Assembly: GCA_018398765.1 (NCBI GenBank)
Contig: JAHBMJ010000501.1
Coordinates: 1-46,440, forward strand
DNA length: 46,440 nt
Direction of reading: 5' to 3'
Source: Chromera velia
Lineage: Eukaryota > Sar > Chromeraceae
Part shown: positions 1 through 10,894 of the stretch, in pieces
How the letters are laid out: each line of letters starts with the position of its first letter
How positions within the stretch are numbered: position 1 is the stretch's first letter
Translations under genes and position numbers: made by a program
The notes under the pieces: generated by a model
Databases searched by the model: none
What the model was told of the DNA's origin: nothing
Seen by the model: only the letters and a program-made list of their open reading frames with translations

Positions 1-8
1 GAGAGAGA

Positions 9-54
<46 letters not shown>

Positions 55-70
55 GAGGGAGGGAGAGAGA

Positions 71-114
<44 letters not shown>

Positions 115-132
115 GAGGGAGGGAGAGAGAGA

Positions 133-171
<39 letters not shown>

Positions 172-174
172 CTC
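1..174. repeat. (GA)n microsatellite
   Basis: Almost pure GA/GGGA dinucleotide array at the left edge of the window, followed at about 185-217 by a short GGAA tract. It probably continues outside the window. No coding meaning. Confidence 0.97.
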
Positions 175-217
175 GATGAAAAACGGAGGCAGGAAGGAAG
201 GAAGGAAGGAAGGAAGG

Positions 218-1740
218 ACTGAATCGATGAACGAATGGAAAACGGTGCAGTGGAGCAGTGTGAGCAGCGCTCTAGCTCGGCAACCTGTGTTCTTTCTTGA
301 AGTCTTCCAGATCAAGCAAATGAAATCAAATCACTTTGTTGCTCACCTGCAAGCACCAGCGTTCTGAGAGAGCCCCCGACAGCAACCCCTCCCCCTCCTT
401 CTGTCCGCCGGAGGTTCTGAAGGAAGCGGCAGAGAGAGGTCAGCCGGGGTTCCGTGCACACGTGAGACCCTGCAAGTGAATGTACCAGAAAGGGGGAATG
501 AAAAGAAGCTAGAGTCACACAATGGTTGTCGTACTGATACTTATTGAGCAGCAACTGTGTAGAGAACGCACAAACAGGAACACCAGCCCATCCATCCCCG
601 AGTCAATTCAGACAGGCGCCTCTTCTGCATGAAAATGCTTAAGTGGCACGCCTTGTCCACCTGAATGACAGTTTTGAGCAGCAACCACACCGTCACTGAA
701 TGCGGGTGCAGCAAAGAAAAACAAAGAGATGGAGCGAACAGAGAGACAGCACAAGGAGTACAGACAGAGGCAAATGCCAAGATAGACTTCCGCTGACTGT
801 CACTGCCTGACTGCCTGACTGACTGACCCCCCTTGAGAGTCTCAACGGATTCGGGTCCTTCTGGGAGTGCTGAGAGGATCAGGTTCAACTTCCCGCCACC
901 CAGAGAGAACTCTGCAGGCAGGCACGCAGGCACGCAGACAGCGATCAGACATAGAGCGCTGACGCCTATTCCATCTAGATCCAGGAAGTGCGGCTAAAGG
1001 CTCTACCCAGCAAGTACACTCACAGGGCAGACACATGCATGAACAGGGAGGGAGGGAGGGAAACTCTAGCTACACGAATGAATGATCAACCGACAGACAG
1101 CCACACTTTCCCGATCAAGCGTGGCCTCCCCCTCCCACCACCCTGTCATGCATGAAACGGAAAAAAATAACGGACTGAAAGAGCTAGGACGTCAGCAAAA
1201 AAAGTTGAATCAAGAGACTATTCTGAAAGAAGGAACGGCCTCACAATGAGAACTCAACCCCCGAAGCCCCTTTTTCTTCCCTTACTTGAGAGGTCGAGGG
1301 TGGTGACCGCCACACGAGAGCGTTTCTGCAGGCAAACAAACTTGTGCAAGCACGCTATCTCACTGTCAGCCTAGTCACGCATGTGTACTTCTCGGAGGAC
1401 GTGTCGTCAACGAGAGCTGGCGAGAAAAATCGCGAACCAGACTCACAAAGTTCCACAGCCATCAACGACAGTCCCCAGATAGACCTCATTGAGCCACGCA
1501 CAAGATGTCATTGACACAAGCACAATATTTCATTGACGCACGCAAACGCCTTCAGTGACGCACGCCCCACCCAACTGACCAGCCGGACGAATTGCAAGAG
1601 CACCCAAGCAAGGCCAAATCCTTCCCTGTGAGCGAGGAGCTCAGAGAGCACCTGCAGAGAGAAAGAAGACGAAAAACAGCGGGAAGGAACCAACCAGAGA
1701 CAAGAAGGGGAAAAATGAAAACCGCAGTCAAAGAGGGAGA
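218..1740. other. Stretch without recognisable gene
   Basis: Mixed-composition DNA. The only open frames are short, overlap on both strands and resemble no known family. Several short direct repeats of GACTGACT and GCAGGCA type occur near 800-930. I see no convincing splice-flanked exon. Confidence 0.5.
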
Positions 1741-1763
1741 CAGACGCAGAGACAGAGACAGAG

Positions 1764-2154
1764 ATGGAGACACACACACACACACACAGAGAGATAGAGA
1801 GAGAGAGAGAGAGAGGGGGGGAGGGAGGGAGAGAGAGAGAGAGAGAGGGAGAGAGAGGGGGAGAGAGAGAGAGAGAGAGACTATATCGTCTTTTCTTTTC
1901 TTTACTTACACACAGACAGACAGAATCAGACAGGCAGAATGAGACAGACAGACAGACAGACAGATTACATAGTTTCTTCCCCTCCTTTTCTTCATGAATA
2001 CAACAGACGAAAAGAAAGGACAAAGACAAAAGAAGAGCACCAACAATCAAACAGCGTGGGCACGGGGCCCGAAAGGTGAGAGTTCAGCGCCCCTTGCCTC
2101 TCCACCTCCCGACAGACTAACAGACAGACAGACAGACTATATGGTTTCTTTCCC

Positions 2155-2189
<35 letters not shown>

Positions 2190-2240
2190 AGGAAGAGGAG
2201 GAGAGAGGGAGAGAAAGGGAGAAAGGGGACGCCTCCTCTC
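1764..2240. repeat. GA / CA / CAGA low-complexity cluster
   Basis: A (CA)n tract at about 1770-1788, GA arrays at 1790-1880 and 2157-2220, and CAGA tracts at 1910-1962 and 2118-2138. Both strands are open here only because the DNA is low complexity. This explains the Ser/Leu-rich and Arg/Glu-rich frames, which I do not call genes. Confidence 0.93.
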
Positions 2241-4248
2241 ACTGAGACAGAACACACACAATCAATCCCTCCCTGCCCCCAGCCCCCAACCTCTGGGGAT
2301 GGATTTCCATGGGTGAGCACAGAACAGAGCGACACCAGAACGAATTCTGCCGAGTCGAGATCCAAAAACCGGAGGTCTCCCTCTCCGCCTGCAGGATGAG
2401 GGAGGGGAGAGGAGACGCGAAAAAACAGTTCCGTCTCGCTGCTTTTGCGGCACAATCAAGTCAGCCAGGAAAAAAGTGGAAGTGCTCAGCAGCATGACAG
2501 AATTGCAAAGCAGCACACGAAGCAGCAGAGAGTGGTGACACTTCTTCTTTCAGAGAAGAAGGCGACATTTCAAATGGCCAACGAAAAAGCAAAGCTGGGC
2601 TTCAAAAACTCAACCGACAGCATCTGCACGTGAAAAGCTGATGGCACGAGGCCACGCAGTACGTCAAGCCTCGGTGCAAACTCCTTACCGAGTCCAGCGG
2701 TGTTTGAAGTATTTGAGCTCTGCATCAGTGTGACAAAAATTGGACTTTTGTTGACTTGTGCTCGACCAAGTAAGTCTCCAGAAGATGCTGTCTGAAGGGG
2801 GGCGGACACGTCAAAGGCTCGCTGTGCAAGAGCAAATCAGAAAGTTTTTTGTTTCAGGTTGGTTTCAGAACCTCTACGCGCTCGAGCGTCTGTCAGTTCT
2901 GGCGCACTCTTGGCGATCAATTTTCCCGGCAGGTTGGCGTCTCCGCCGACTTTCTCTCTTACCGAGAAGGCTGGAAGGGACTAGGCACAGAATTCTCTCC
3001 TTGGACCTCAAAAGACAGTCAAGCAGCCTTCATAGAGAACACAAGAGAATTCCAAAGACTGCGCAGATTTGGACGCAGTTCGTTGAACCACGCCTTGAAC
3101 CCTCAAGTTTGAAATCCCTTGAACAGATCGAAATCCCATGCATGCATATCTGTGGAGCTGGGGCCATCCCGCCTGCAGGCTTCCTAGCTTCATTCCGCGC
3201 GCGCGCAATGCGCGCGAGCTAGCTGACTTGACTGACAGATTATCTCATTATATCGATACATATATGCATGTATTAGTGTGTGGGGGTGTACTAAGTGTTG
3301 GGTGGGTGGGTATGTGGACGTACTCACTGCCTCACGCTGCCCGTAGCCCCCCCTAGTTTGCCTTCAGTCAAACCTGGCTGCGTGATACTGAGTGACTGCT
3401 CTGACTATCAACAGATACCATACCGTGTATATATATATCTATTGACATATGAACATCACTGTACGCATACCTCACCACACCCGCGTAGCAAGGGGGATCT
3501 GGGAAAAGAGTGTCCGGAGGAGGCTTTTTAGCCGCCGGCTCTTGGGGGTCTTAGCTAGCTTGGGGGTGGGGGTTTATTGAAGTAAATCGAAACTGGTTAA
3601 CCATTTTCAGTTGGTCTCCTCTATGCAGGGCGGCGCTTAACAATCGAGATGCAGATTATCAATGCCGCTGGAGCGTTTTGATGACGTTTAGGCTTGTTTT
3701 TCCCATAGACGCAAGTCTGCATGCTTGTGCAGGTTTTTTGTCTAGGACCTCACTAGATAACGCCACAAAACAGACGAACACTAACCATGCATTACCATGC
3801 ATACTAGTGGGGGGGCTGGTCATGTTTGGCGTACCCGGTGCACTGGCGCACCCCGACCAAACTATAAAGACTATATATGCATGTATACGATATGTATACG
3901 TTACTATTGACCCGCAGTCAGACTGCATGCATGGCAGTGCATGCATTGATCGTTGAACTGATCGACGTCCGACGATCGACTCAGATCTTGACTAGCTCTC
4001 AAACAAGTCGTTGAAAGCCTGTCCTTTCCTGACACAAAGCTTCTCCAGGTTTTGCAACCCAGAAAACAATCCCAAAAAAATGAGAAACATCCTTCTATCG
4101 GCTGCAGTCTTTTGCTTGCCAGACGGAGACTCAAGCGCTGTTGCACAACACTAAGTCTTTAGGTCTTTCTCGTGGTTTGTCTATCGTTCCTCGAGACCGA
4201 CGCCAACCAGAACTAAGCTTTCTCAAGTGACCACTTTTTCTTTAGCAG
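2241..4248. other. Stretch without firm gene
   Basis: No family is recognised. A short plus frame at 2849-3112, behind a possible acceptor (pyrimidine tract and CAG ending near 2858), has protein-like composition but no partner exon. The region holds several TGCATGCA/ATGCAT motifs (3139, 3924, 3938) and CTAG-rich patches. Confidence 0.4.
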
Positions 4249-4518
4249 TGGAGATCCTCCATATATAATCTGGACTCCCTTCGTATTCTTTGGCCTCTTG
4301 CTCTTTGCTCCTCTTGGGGTAAGCGGAGCTGAGGAAATCGCCCCCAAGGGATTTACCATTTCCCCTGGTGGCTCTCCTCCCTTCAAGTTTGACCCGGAGA
4401 AGGAGGAGCAAGTCCAAACTGCAATCTTCAAAGGATCACAGCCCGCAGTCAACGTACACGCCCTATTCGACTCCAAGAATTTGCAGGCTGGCATCGGGGG
4501 GCTGCTGAAGGGCTTCAG
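4249..4518 (+). CDS. Candidate 5' exon of family A gene (tentative)
   Basis: An exon-like open frame lies between a good acceptor (pyrimidine tract then TTTAGCAG ending at 4248) and a good donor (CAG/GTGTGTG at 4518/4519). It starts with a hydrophobic stretch rich in F, V and L (about codons 12-24), which could be a signal or anchor sequence, then a polar, Pro/Gly-containing region. The frame has no ATG of its own, so an upstream exon would have to supply the start. It ends in phase 2, while the next secure exon (6098) starts in phase 1, so at least one intermediate exon is missing from the model. No domain is recognised. Linkage to the sushi exons is inferred from order and strand only. Confidence 0.35.
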
Positions 4519-4849
4519 GTGTGTGAATTGAGTGTTGCTTGCTTCCTTTCTGCCTTCCTATGACTCCTTTTCTGCGTTTCTGCTTCTAATTCTCCCTTCG
4601 TGCTTATACTTTCCGATTCGATTTTTCATTTCCTCTTCCCCTAGCTCCTTCTTCTCTTTCTCTTTTTCTCGGCATGCAGTTGGCAGCTGGGGGAATGAAA
4701 GGAATGAGAAAAGCAAGTGTTGCCCAAGTGTCCGTCTACCTGCCTGCATGACTCTGTTGGACAATGCTCTACAGAAACACACCTCAAGAAAGTTGTCTAT
4801 GAAACATCTTTTCCCTCCTTTTGATTCTGATGAACTTGTTGCATGCAGA

Positions 4850-5085
4850 CCCGATTGGACATCTCTTTTCGTCGGTTTTCTGGGAATTGGCTCCGGAACT
4901 TCCTCTGGAAGCTCTGTCAAAATCTTACTGATGGGAATTTTGGCACTGTTCCCATTCGTGGATGCGCCATTGTTCTCTGGGAGGATTCCAGAGGAAACAA
5001 AAAGAGAATCTCCAAACAATGGGATCTCTCTGTCTCAGACGAGCACGGGGCATCTGGGGTCTTCTCTGTCTCTGACCAGCTTTGA
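4850..5085 (+). CDS. Candidate internal exon, unassigned
   Basis: After an acceptor (TTGCATGCAG ending at 4849) one frame reads about 78 codons of varied, protein-like sequence with hydrophobic and Trp-containing blocks, ending in TGA inside the first copy of the 108-bp minisatellite. A second frame through the same acceptor fits the phase-2 end of the 4249-4518 exon and stays open through the minisatellite to 6049. I cannot decide which frame, if either, is used. Composition favours the first, splice phase the second. No family recognised. Confidence 0.25.
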
Positions 5086-5578
5086 TACGCTGGGCTCGTC
5101 CCTATCCATGAGTGGGTTCATAGAGTTTGGGTCCTCTCTATCCCTGACGAGCACGGGGCGTCTGGGGTCCTCTCTATCTCTGACCAGCTTTGATATGCTG
5201 GGCTCGTCTCTGTCCGTGAGTGGGTTCACAGAGTTTGGGTCCTCTCTGTCCGTGACGAGCACGGGGCGTCTGGGGTCTTCTCTGTCTCTGACCAGCTTTG
5301 ATACGCTGGGCTCGTCTCTGTCCGTGAGTGGGTTCACAAAGTTTGGGTCCTCTTTGTCCGTGACGAGCATGTGGCGTCTGGGGTCCTCTCTATCTCTGAC
5401 CAGCTTTGATACGCTGGGCTCGTCTCTGTTCGTGAGTGGGTTCACGCAGCTTGGGTCCTCTCTGTCCTTAACGAGCATGGGGCGTCTGGGGTCTTCTCTG
5501 TCTCTGACCAGCTTTGATAGACTGGGCTGGTCCCTGTCCGTGAGTGGGTTTACGGAGTTTGGATCCTCTTTGTCTCTG
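5039..5578. repeat. 108-bp tandem minisatellite, five copies (3 x 36-bp substructure)
   Basis: Five consecutive 108-bp units begin at 5039, 5147, 5255, 5363 and 5471, with a short partial sixth. Each unit is built of three related 36-bp blocks sharing a TGGG.TC.TCT core. Copies differ by scattered substitutions and no indels. As 36 and 108 are multiples of three, one frame on each strand stays open through the array: Ser/Leu-rich 12-residue repeats on plus, Asp/Arg/Glu-rich ones on minus. It may lie in an intron of the family A gene or be a coding repeat. Confidence 0.95.
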
Positions 5579-5788
5579 ACCAGCACAAGTAGGTCTTCTT
5601 TTCCATTCCTAGAGAGTCAATATAGGCAGGAAATCGTATCGAGAGTCGAGGGATTTTTTCATGAGGTCTCTTTGTACTCCCTGTTCTTCTCGTACATCTT
5701 CCCCGGACTTTTTCCTGTCATGCCTTCTTTCACGTCGTCTTTAACCGCTTCACCTTTTTTGTCTTTCGTTGTCTCAAGCTTCAGACAT

Positions 5789-5821
5789 TTCTTCTTCTTC
5801 TTCTTCTTCTTCTTCTTCTTT
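5789..5821 (+). repeat. (TTC)n microsatellite
   Basis: About eleven consecutive CTT/TTC triplets. In the plus frame they give a phenylalanine run, which argues against that frame being coding. Confidence 0.95.
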
Positions 5822-5919
5822 CGAACCACTACCTGTCATTTGGGGACTGCAACGATGAACACCCGCCTAGAAATCGTGCCTCTGACACATCGGACTTTTC
5901 GTATTCATTTAAGAGAACA

Positions 5920-6030
5920 TCGAAGACAAAAAAAGCATCGGAGCAAAAGAAAAAACAAAGAAACAATGATGTCCACCTTAAAGACAGTGTTGGTTTTCTT
6001 ACGAACCTCAATTGCTGTCGAAGGTCTCAC
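5920..6030 (+). repeat. Intronic direct repeat, copy 1 (partner 6484-6594)
   Basis: About 105 bp containing AAAAAAAGCATCGGAGCAA and AAAGACAGT.TTGGTT.TCTTACGAACCTCA recurs at about 6484-6594, each time upstream of a sushi exon. It shows that each sushi exon was duplicated together with part of its upstream intron. Confidence 0.9.
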
Positions 6031-6097
6031 ACGGGTGCCCATGTCATAATCGAACTCTTTAATTGAATCCTGTTGCTTCTTTGGTTCCCACCTGCAG

Positions 6098-6319
6098 CTG
6101 TCGCGTGTGACGAGAGTAGCGACCCCCAACCAAACACACTCGGGACTGGTGTTGTGCGGACAGACTTCTCCCAAACAGGCAACACCGGCGACACCCCAAC
6201 TTTCAACTACAGTTGCCAAAATGGGTACTCTCTGGACAGCCTGGGCAACGTCACGTTCTCCTGCACGGCAGATTCGTATGCAACTTCAACTTGGAAGAGA
6301 ACGCCACCCACTTGCTCAG
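6098..6319 (+). CDS. Sushi (CCP) domain exon 1 of family A gene
   Basis: A 222-nt exon bounded by acceptor CCTGCAG (to 6097) and donor G/GTGAGA (6320), phase 1 at both ends. It encodes one complete sushi/CCP module: Cys shortly after the start (CDE), Y-S-C-Q-N-G-Y, F-S-C-T-A, then Trp and P-P-T-C-S, the four-cysteine plus tryptophan pattern of the family. Sushi modules are extracellular disulfide-bonded domains used for protein recognition and adhesion. A near-identical exon follows at 6848, and the last exon at 7403 joins in phase, so this module is predicted to sit on the outer face of a membrane protein. Symmetric phase-1 exons are typical of shuffled modules. Confidence 0.85.
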
Positions 6320-6483
6320 GTGAGACGAGGATGGGATGAGACAGACAGTAGCCGTTGCAGTCTTTATAAAGCAATCTATACTATAACAGCGACAGAAACA
6401 ATTGAGGGGTGTGGGCAAGTGTGAAGCAGGCAGGCAGGAAGAAACGGATGAATGGATGGAGTTCAACTTGAATTATGAGAACA

Positions 6484-6594
6484 ACCAAGAGAAAAAAAGC
6501 ATCGGAGCAAGAAAGACAATAACAAAGAAACAATGATGTCTAACTTAAAGACAGTATTGGTTCTCTTACGAACCTCAGTTGCTGCCACGCTCTG
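6484..6594 (+). repeat. Intronic direct repeat, copy 2 (partner 5920-6030)
   Basis: Second copy of the intronic segment described for 5920-6030, here inside the intron between the two sushi exons. It differs from copy 1 by point substitutions and small indels. Confidence 0.9.
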
Positions 6595-6847
6595 TGAAGA
6601 GTCGGTACATCAAAAACTTTTTCTGATCGAGGTACAAATGGGTGAGCAGAAAAAGTGAGCGACATGTATGGGCATACATGCAGATGACCAGATATATGAA
6701 GACCAAAACCATCCGGAAGAAGGACCCGACAAAGAAGTCGTCGCAACAAGTGCTGCTGCTGCTGCAACATCCTCTTTTGCTGACTCACAGCCGTCGCTCG
6801 CAGAAACCTTTTCTTGTTGACTATTGTGCGTCCTTTCCTCTTTGCAG

Positions 6848-7069
6848 CCACTTCCTGCGATGAGGTCAATAACCCTCAGCCCAACACTCTCGGAGCGCAG
6901 GTCAACCGGGCAGACTTCTCTCAGACGGGAAGTACGACTAACACAGGGACGTTCACCTACAATTGCAACTCTGGGTACAAGCTTGATAGCGCCGGCGAAG
7001 TCACGTTCTCTTGTACCGGGGATTCTTATGGAACGTCTACGTGAAAGGGAATGCCGCCCACTTGCTCAG
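6848..7069 (+). CDS. Sushi (CCP) domain exon 2, with in-frame TGA
   Basis: A 222-nt exon with acceptor CTTTGCAG (to 6847) and donor G/GTGAGC (7070), phase 1 at both ends. It is a clear duplicate of the 6098-6319 exon and keeps all four cysteines and most other residues. The codon at 7042-7044 is TGA where the first copy has TGG (6292-6294), the conserved sushi tryptophan. A single G-to-A change, a sequencing error, readthrough or a pseudogene would each explain it. As the exon is symmetric and 222 nt long, skipping it would leave a continuous frame from 6319 into 7403, so the gene could still be functional with one sushi module. Confidence 0.8.
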
Positions 7070-7402
7070 GTGAGCAGCACACAGCATACGCCCCCACACA
7101 AGAGGTGCATCTATGTGTAAGACCAGAAAATAGGACAAACAGGCAGATAATTTGGTATGCCACCGCCTCAATGAATTGCGAGCTAGGTATCGGGAAATTG
7201 GAAAGTGGGCAGGGAGGAAAGGAGACAGATGGCAGGAGTTTTGAAAGGAGGGTGAACACAAACACGGAGGAGAGAAACAGCAAGAGGTCAAAAGAAAAAA
7301 CTCCCTCCTTCTTTTTTTTGCTAAAGGGTTGTCGCCAGTTTGTGTCAACCCGTACGAAACGGTTTTTTTCTTGCTTCTTTGCATGCTTCCGTTATCCCGC
7401 AG

Positions 7403-8172
7403 ATGAGGATGAGTCTGCTGGAAAAGCCTATTCCAGCTACGCAGACCAGGAGGGCGGCTTCTTAAGCACCTGTAATGAGAAATCAAAGGAGTCGCGAGCC
7501 AGCGTGCATTCCCCAGACACAAAGAGTTTGGGAAGTCTACTTTGTGCCGTGGCTGTGTGTGTTCTCTTCTTTCTTTTTTGGATCGCTGCGGAGGGAGAAA
7601 TCTCAGCACTCAGGGCAGAGCTGAAGACTCTGCAGCGAAAGAAAGAGCAGATTCTCTCCGGGTTTGAGAGGGCAGCAATGGAGGAAGAAGACTCCATTTC
7701 TCGCTTCCTTTCGCCCTCTTTCCTTCCGAATGTGAAGGTCACCGTCTTTGGCCCCCAGGAAAAAATTCTGGTGAGACGCGTTGATCCCTCCATCGGATGG
7801 AACGCGTACAGATCCATCGTCCATGACTCCGATGTCGTCATTCTCCCTCCCTTTCCTGAATTGTTTCAAGGGGAGGAGCAGTTCAAGAGGCAGCCTCAAT
7901 TCATCACGCAGGACATGATTCAGGCTGACAACAATCCCCGTGTCGGAATGCGTCCTGGATCTGTAATTATTGATTATGGCAGATTCCCTGGGACTGCACA
8001 CGGCAACGGGAGAAGGGCGTGGTGCTTGCCAGTCGACGCACTTCGAAACCTGCACGGACAACAGGTGTCCCGGGGTGACGTTGATGGTGCCTCGACGAGC
8101 CGGATGTGCCCCCAAGCCAAGGGGGAGGTGAAGACAGCGGGTCTAGACAACCCCCTCTATTTCATGATTTGA
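7403..8172 (+). CDS. Last exon of family A gene: TM helix, coiled coil, conserved C-terminal domain
   Basis: The acceptor CCCGCAG (to 7402) enters in phase 1, matching the donors of both sushi exons; the frame runs 255 codons to TGA at 8172. It shows an acidic/polar start, a single hydrophobic helix (about residues 44-63 of the exon: LLCAVAVCVLFFLFWIAA), a charged heptad-like segment (EISALRAELKTLQRKKEQ) and a domain of about 110 residues with the core VKVTVFGPQ, DSDVVILPPFPE and GMRPGSVIIDYGRFPGTAHG. With the sushi modules outside, the coil and domain should be cytoplasmic. The same TM-coil-domain order, with the same phase-1 entry, is found on the minus strand at 32665-33257. I do not recognise the domain and propose no function. 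Confidence 0.8.
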
Positions 8173-8226
8173 ACGTGTAAAATGAGGAGATGTGGGCAGG
8201 AATACATGGTAGAGACGGTTCGAGAC

Positions 8227-8349
8227 ATAGAAGGAAGCCCTTGAGCAGGTGGACAAGAAAAGAGAAATTGTCTTGTAAATAGGAGAATCCTGTGTGAACC
8301 ATGTAATAAAAAGAGACAGCTGAAGCCAGCAGGTCTCTCCCATACTTGA
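8227..8349 (+). repeat. 3'-flank repeat, copy 1 (partner 9843-9964)
   Basis: About 120 bp just after the family A stop, containing AATAAAAAG and CTGAAGCCAGCAG.TCTCTC, matches 9843-9964 at roughly 85 percent by eye. It probably includes the 3' UTR and a polyadenylation-like signal (AATAAA near 8306). The minus-strand frames over both copies differ mostly by amino acid changes, so they are not conserved coding sequence. Confidence 0.85.
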
Positions 8350-8439
8350 CTTTTCTTTCTGTCTGTTTATACATCGTTCGTTCCCGATCAATCGCTTTCC
8401 ACCACACTTCAATTCCCCCCTGCTTGTGCAGCTCTCAGA

Positions 8440-9842
8440 CATTCGTTCCCCTTTCTCTCAAGACACAAGCATTCTCTTTTGAATGCACACGAACCCACAT
8501 ACTTTGCTTTGTCTTTGCATGCGTGAGGATACAATCGCGCTGTCTTGCTGCAAACCTTCAGTCCGCCTCTGTCTCTTGCATGAGCCCACCTACACACTCG
8601 CCAACCAGTCCCGAACCGAACCGATAATCAAAAAGGCGAACGTTCTTTAAGAATCAGAGGGAGGGAGGAGAGGTGGGGGGGAGGGAGGGGACTCAGTGCA
8701 ATTAAGATGCAGACAGAGAAAAGCTCTCTCTCTTGCTTGTTAAAATATGAGAAGGTAAAAACTGAAGAAGAAATCTATAGAGAGAAGGAAGGGGAGTTCG
8801 GATCATCGGAAGAAAAGATCACTCAGACAAACGACATGTAGACCCACTCGAGTGCATGAGTGCGTGAAAGAAAGAGTGAGGGAGGGGGGTGGATGTTTAT
8901 GGAGTAGACAGCGGGGGGTGGAAAGAAGAGGGAGGGTAGAAAGCATCCAGTCGGCTCGCATCTTCCCTCTTAAGTCCTGTCGTTCTTTATTCCTCTGTGT
9001 ATCTGTCTCTTCCTTTCTCTGTTTTAGTTAAACACCTTCCGAACAGACAGAGACAAAAATCCCTTGCCGCTTGTGAGCAAGGAGAAGAAGATGCATTGCA
9101 ACTTTCGAGCCTTCAGGGCTCTCCCAGTTGTAAGACAACATCAAGAAGAATGGAAAGTAGACTGACGAAAGGACTATGAGAGAGTCAGACAGATGTGACA
9201 GATGTATTCTTTCTTTCTAATTTTTTTTCTTGCCTGTTCACGTCCATCCTTTTTATCACGCCAGGGTTACCTTCTTTCTTCCTCCTCTCTCCCCAAGCCT
9301 TCAACGTACACTACTCTTTCTGATTTTATGAAAGTCTAATTCCAATCTAATTCTACCCAACCGAAAGAATCAAACAGGAAACGCACTAACCTGTATGAAG
9401 ACGTGTTGTTGCACGCAGACACAGAGGGGTAATCAGAAACCGATGGGTTTGCGAGGGGGAGTATGACTTGTGTGTCTTATAGTCAACTGTTCCGAGTTTT
9501 CGACGTTTTACACTTCCTGGTTTCTCTTCTGGTCAGACACAAAATCGCAGGGTTCATCCGTTCTGTCGGTCTGAATGTTCAAAGATGAGGGAAAAGAGGG
9601 GGGAGCAAGCAAATGAAGGACAGAGATTCTTCGTCCACTCTCCCTTTTTGACCCCAATCCTGACTTTGCAGCAGTTAAGCTCTGTCTTCCCAATTTGTTT
9701 TCTCTTAGACTGTTGGCTTTGGGGGTTTGGGCTTCCCTTTGTCGAGTGGGAGAGACAGCTGCAGTCGAAAAGAAATTCAATGAAAAGACTGATTGGTAGA
9801 TCCTGTGGAAAGAGGGAAAGACAATCGACGGTTCAAGAGAAA
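8440..9842. other. Stretch without recognisable gene
   Basis: Purine-rich patches (8655-8700, 8870-8940) and a few short frames with no family resemblance. I find no exon flanked by convincing splice sites. Confidence 0.5.
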
Positions 9843-9964
9843 AGAAGGAAGCTTTTGAGCAGGAGGACAAGAAAAGAGAAGTTGCCTTGCCAATAGAAGA
9901 ATCCTGTATGAACCATGCAATAAAAAGAGACAGCTGAAGCCAGCAGATCTCTCCCATACTTCAT
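9843..9964 (+). repeat. 3'-flank repeat, copy 2 (partner 8227-8349)
   Basis: Second copy of the segment found just after the family A gene, again with AATAAAAAG. It suggests that the 3' flank, and possibly a lost gene copy upstream, was tandemly duplicated about 1.6 kb away. Confidence 0.85.
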
Positions 9965-10656
9965 GTTCACCAATTCAACGGAAAGAAACACTTAAAGCCA
10001 GAAAGTGACCAAGGAGTTTGCAAAATTTAAATGGGTTTCAGAATCAGGGGAGTGCTTCTAGATCGTTTGCATGGGTGCATTTCGTTTGCACGTGCCGTGA
10101 ATGTTCTCTGAGTTCTTCTTTTTCAATTTCCTTTCTCGTTTCTGCTTTCTGTTCTGAATTGGGAATGCATCGATAAGGGGCAGAAGCGAAGGGAGGAATT
10201 GATTGCAGGATGGGACGGCTTTCGAAGGGGCAGGCGCAAACAGACGTGTACCCTTGCTGTCCTGTCGACCGTCCGCTCTGAAAAAGAGAGAGAGACCTCG
10301 ATTGCGTGAACGAGAAAGGGGTGGAACTGGCTGACCTCTGCAGAAAGGCACGCAGACGGGGTTGCTGGCAAAGACCATAGCCCGGGGGCCGCCTGCATGG
10401 CAGAAATGTGACAGAGACGGACAGATGTGCAAACAGACACTGAAAGAAACCCTTCATTTAATTCTCTTCTGAACTTTCGAAGGGTGGCATGGAGTTTTGT
10501 TCGGTTCCTTCTTTCAGCTGGTTGGCACCCCTTACTCTGCATAAATGAAAATTAGCTCCGTCCGCTCCCTGTGCGTGCATGTTGTGGTTACCTGAGTTTC
10601 GTGAGTGCCTGTCATTTGTGTGTGTATCTGCTCAAGTGTGCCCAATTCAGCTTGAC
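9965..10656. other. Stretch without recognisable gene
   Basis: Overlapping short frames on the minus strand (10044-10542) in all three phases, none resembling a known family and none clearly spliced. Confidence 0.45.
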
Positions 10657-10714
10657 GGATGGATGGATGGATGGATGGATGGATGGGTGGGTGGATAGAT
10701 GGATGGATGGATGA
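10657..10714 (+). repeat. (GGAT)n microsatellite
   Basis: About fourteen GGAT units with a few GGGT and AGAT variants. Confidence 0.95.
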
Positions 10715-10894
10715 GATGGGTGGACTTTTGAAATTGCTGAAGGAAGGAAGTAGACGGGCGAGGTTGAGTTCCGATGAGGGGGTAAAGCTGGGGAGTGGTT
10801 CTGGTGGCTGGGGGAAGAAGAGGAGTGGCCCTTAGTCGGCCAATCTAGTCAAAGAGGGGCTGTCTGGTGTTCTCTCCGGGAACTCCACGGCCAC

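Noticed and set aside
4532-6049. 505-codon plus-strand frame as one gene
   Set aside because: Most of its length is pyrimidine-rich DNA, the 108-bp minisatellite and a (TTC)n run; it stays open because of composition. Only the part after 4850 could be an exon.
8143-9957. Matching minus-strand frames at 8143-8442 and 9508-9957 as a gene pair
   Set aside because: The shared part is the duplicated 3' flank; differences between copies are mostly amino acid changing, so there is no sign of coding constraint.
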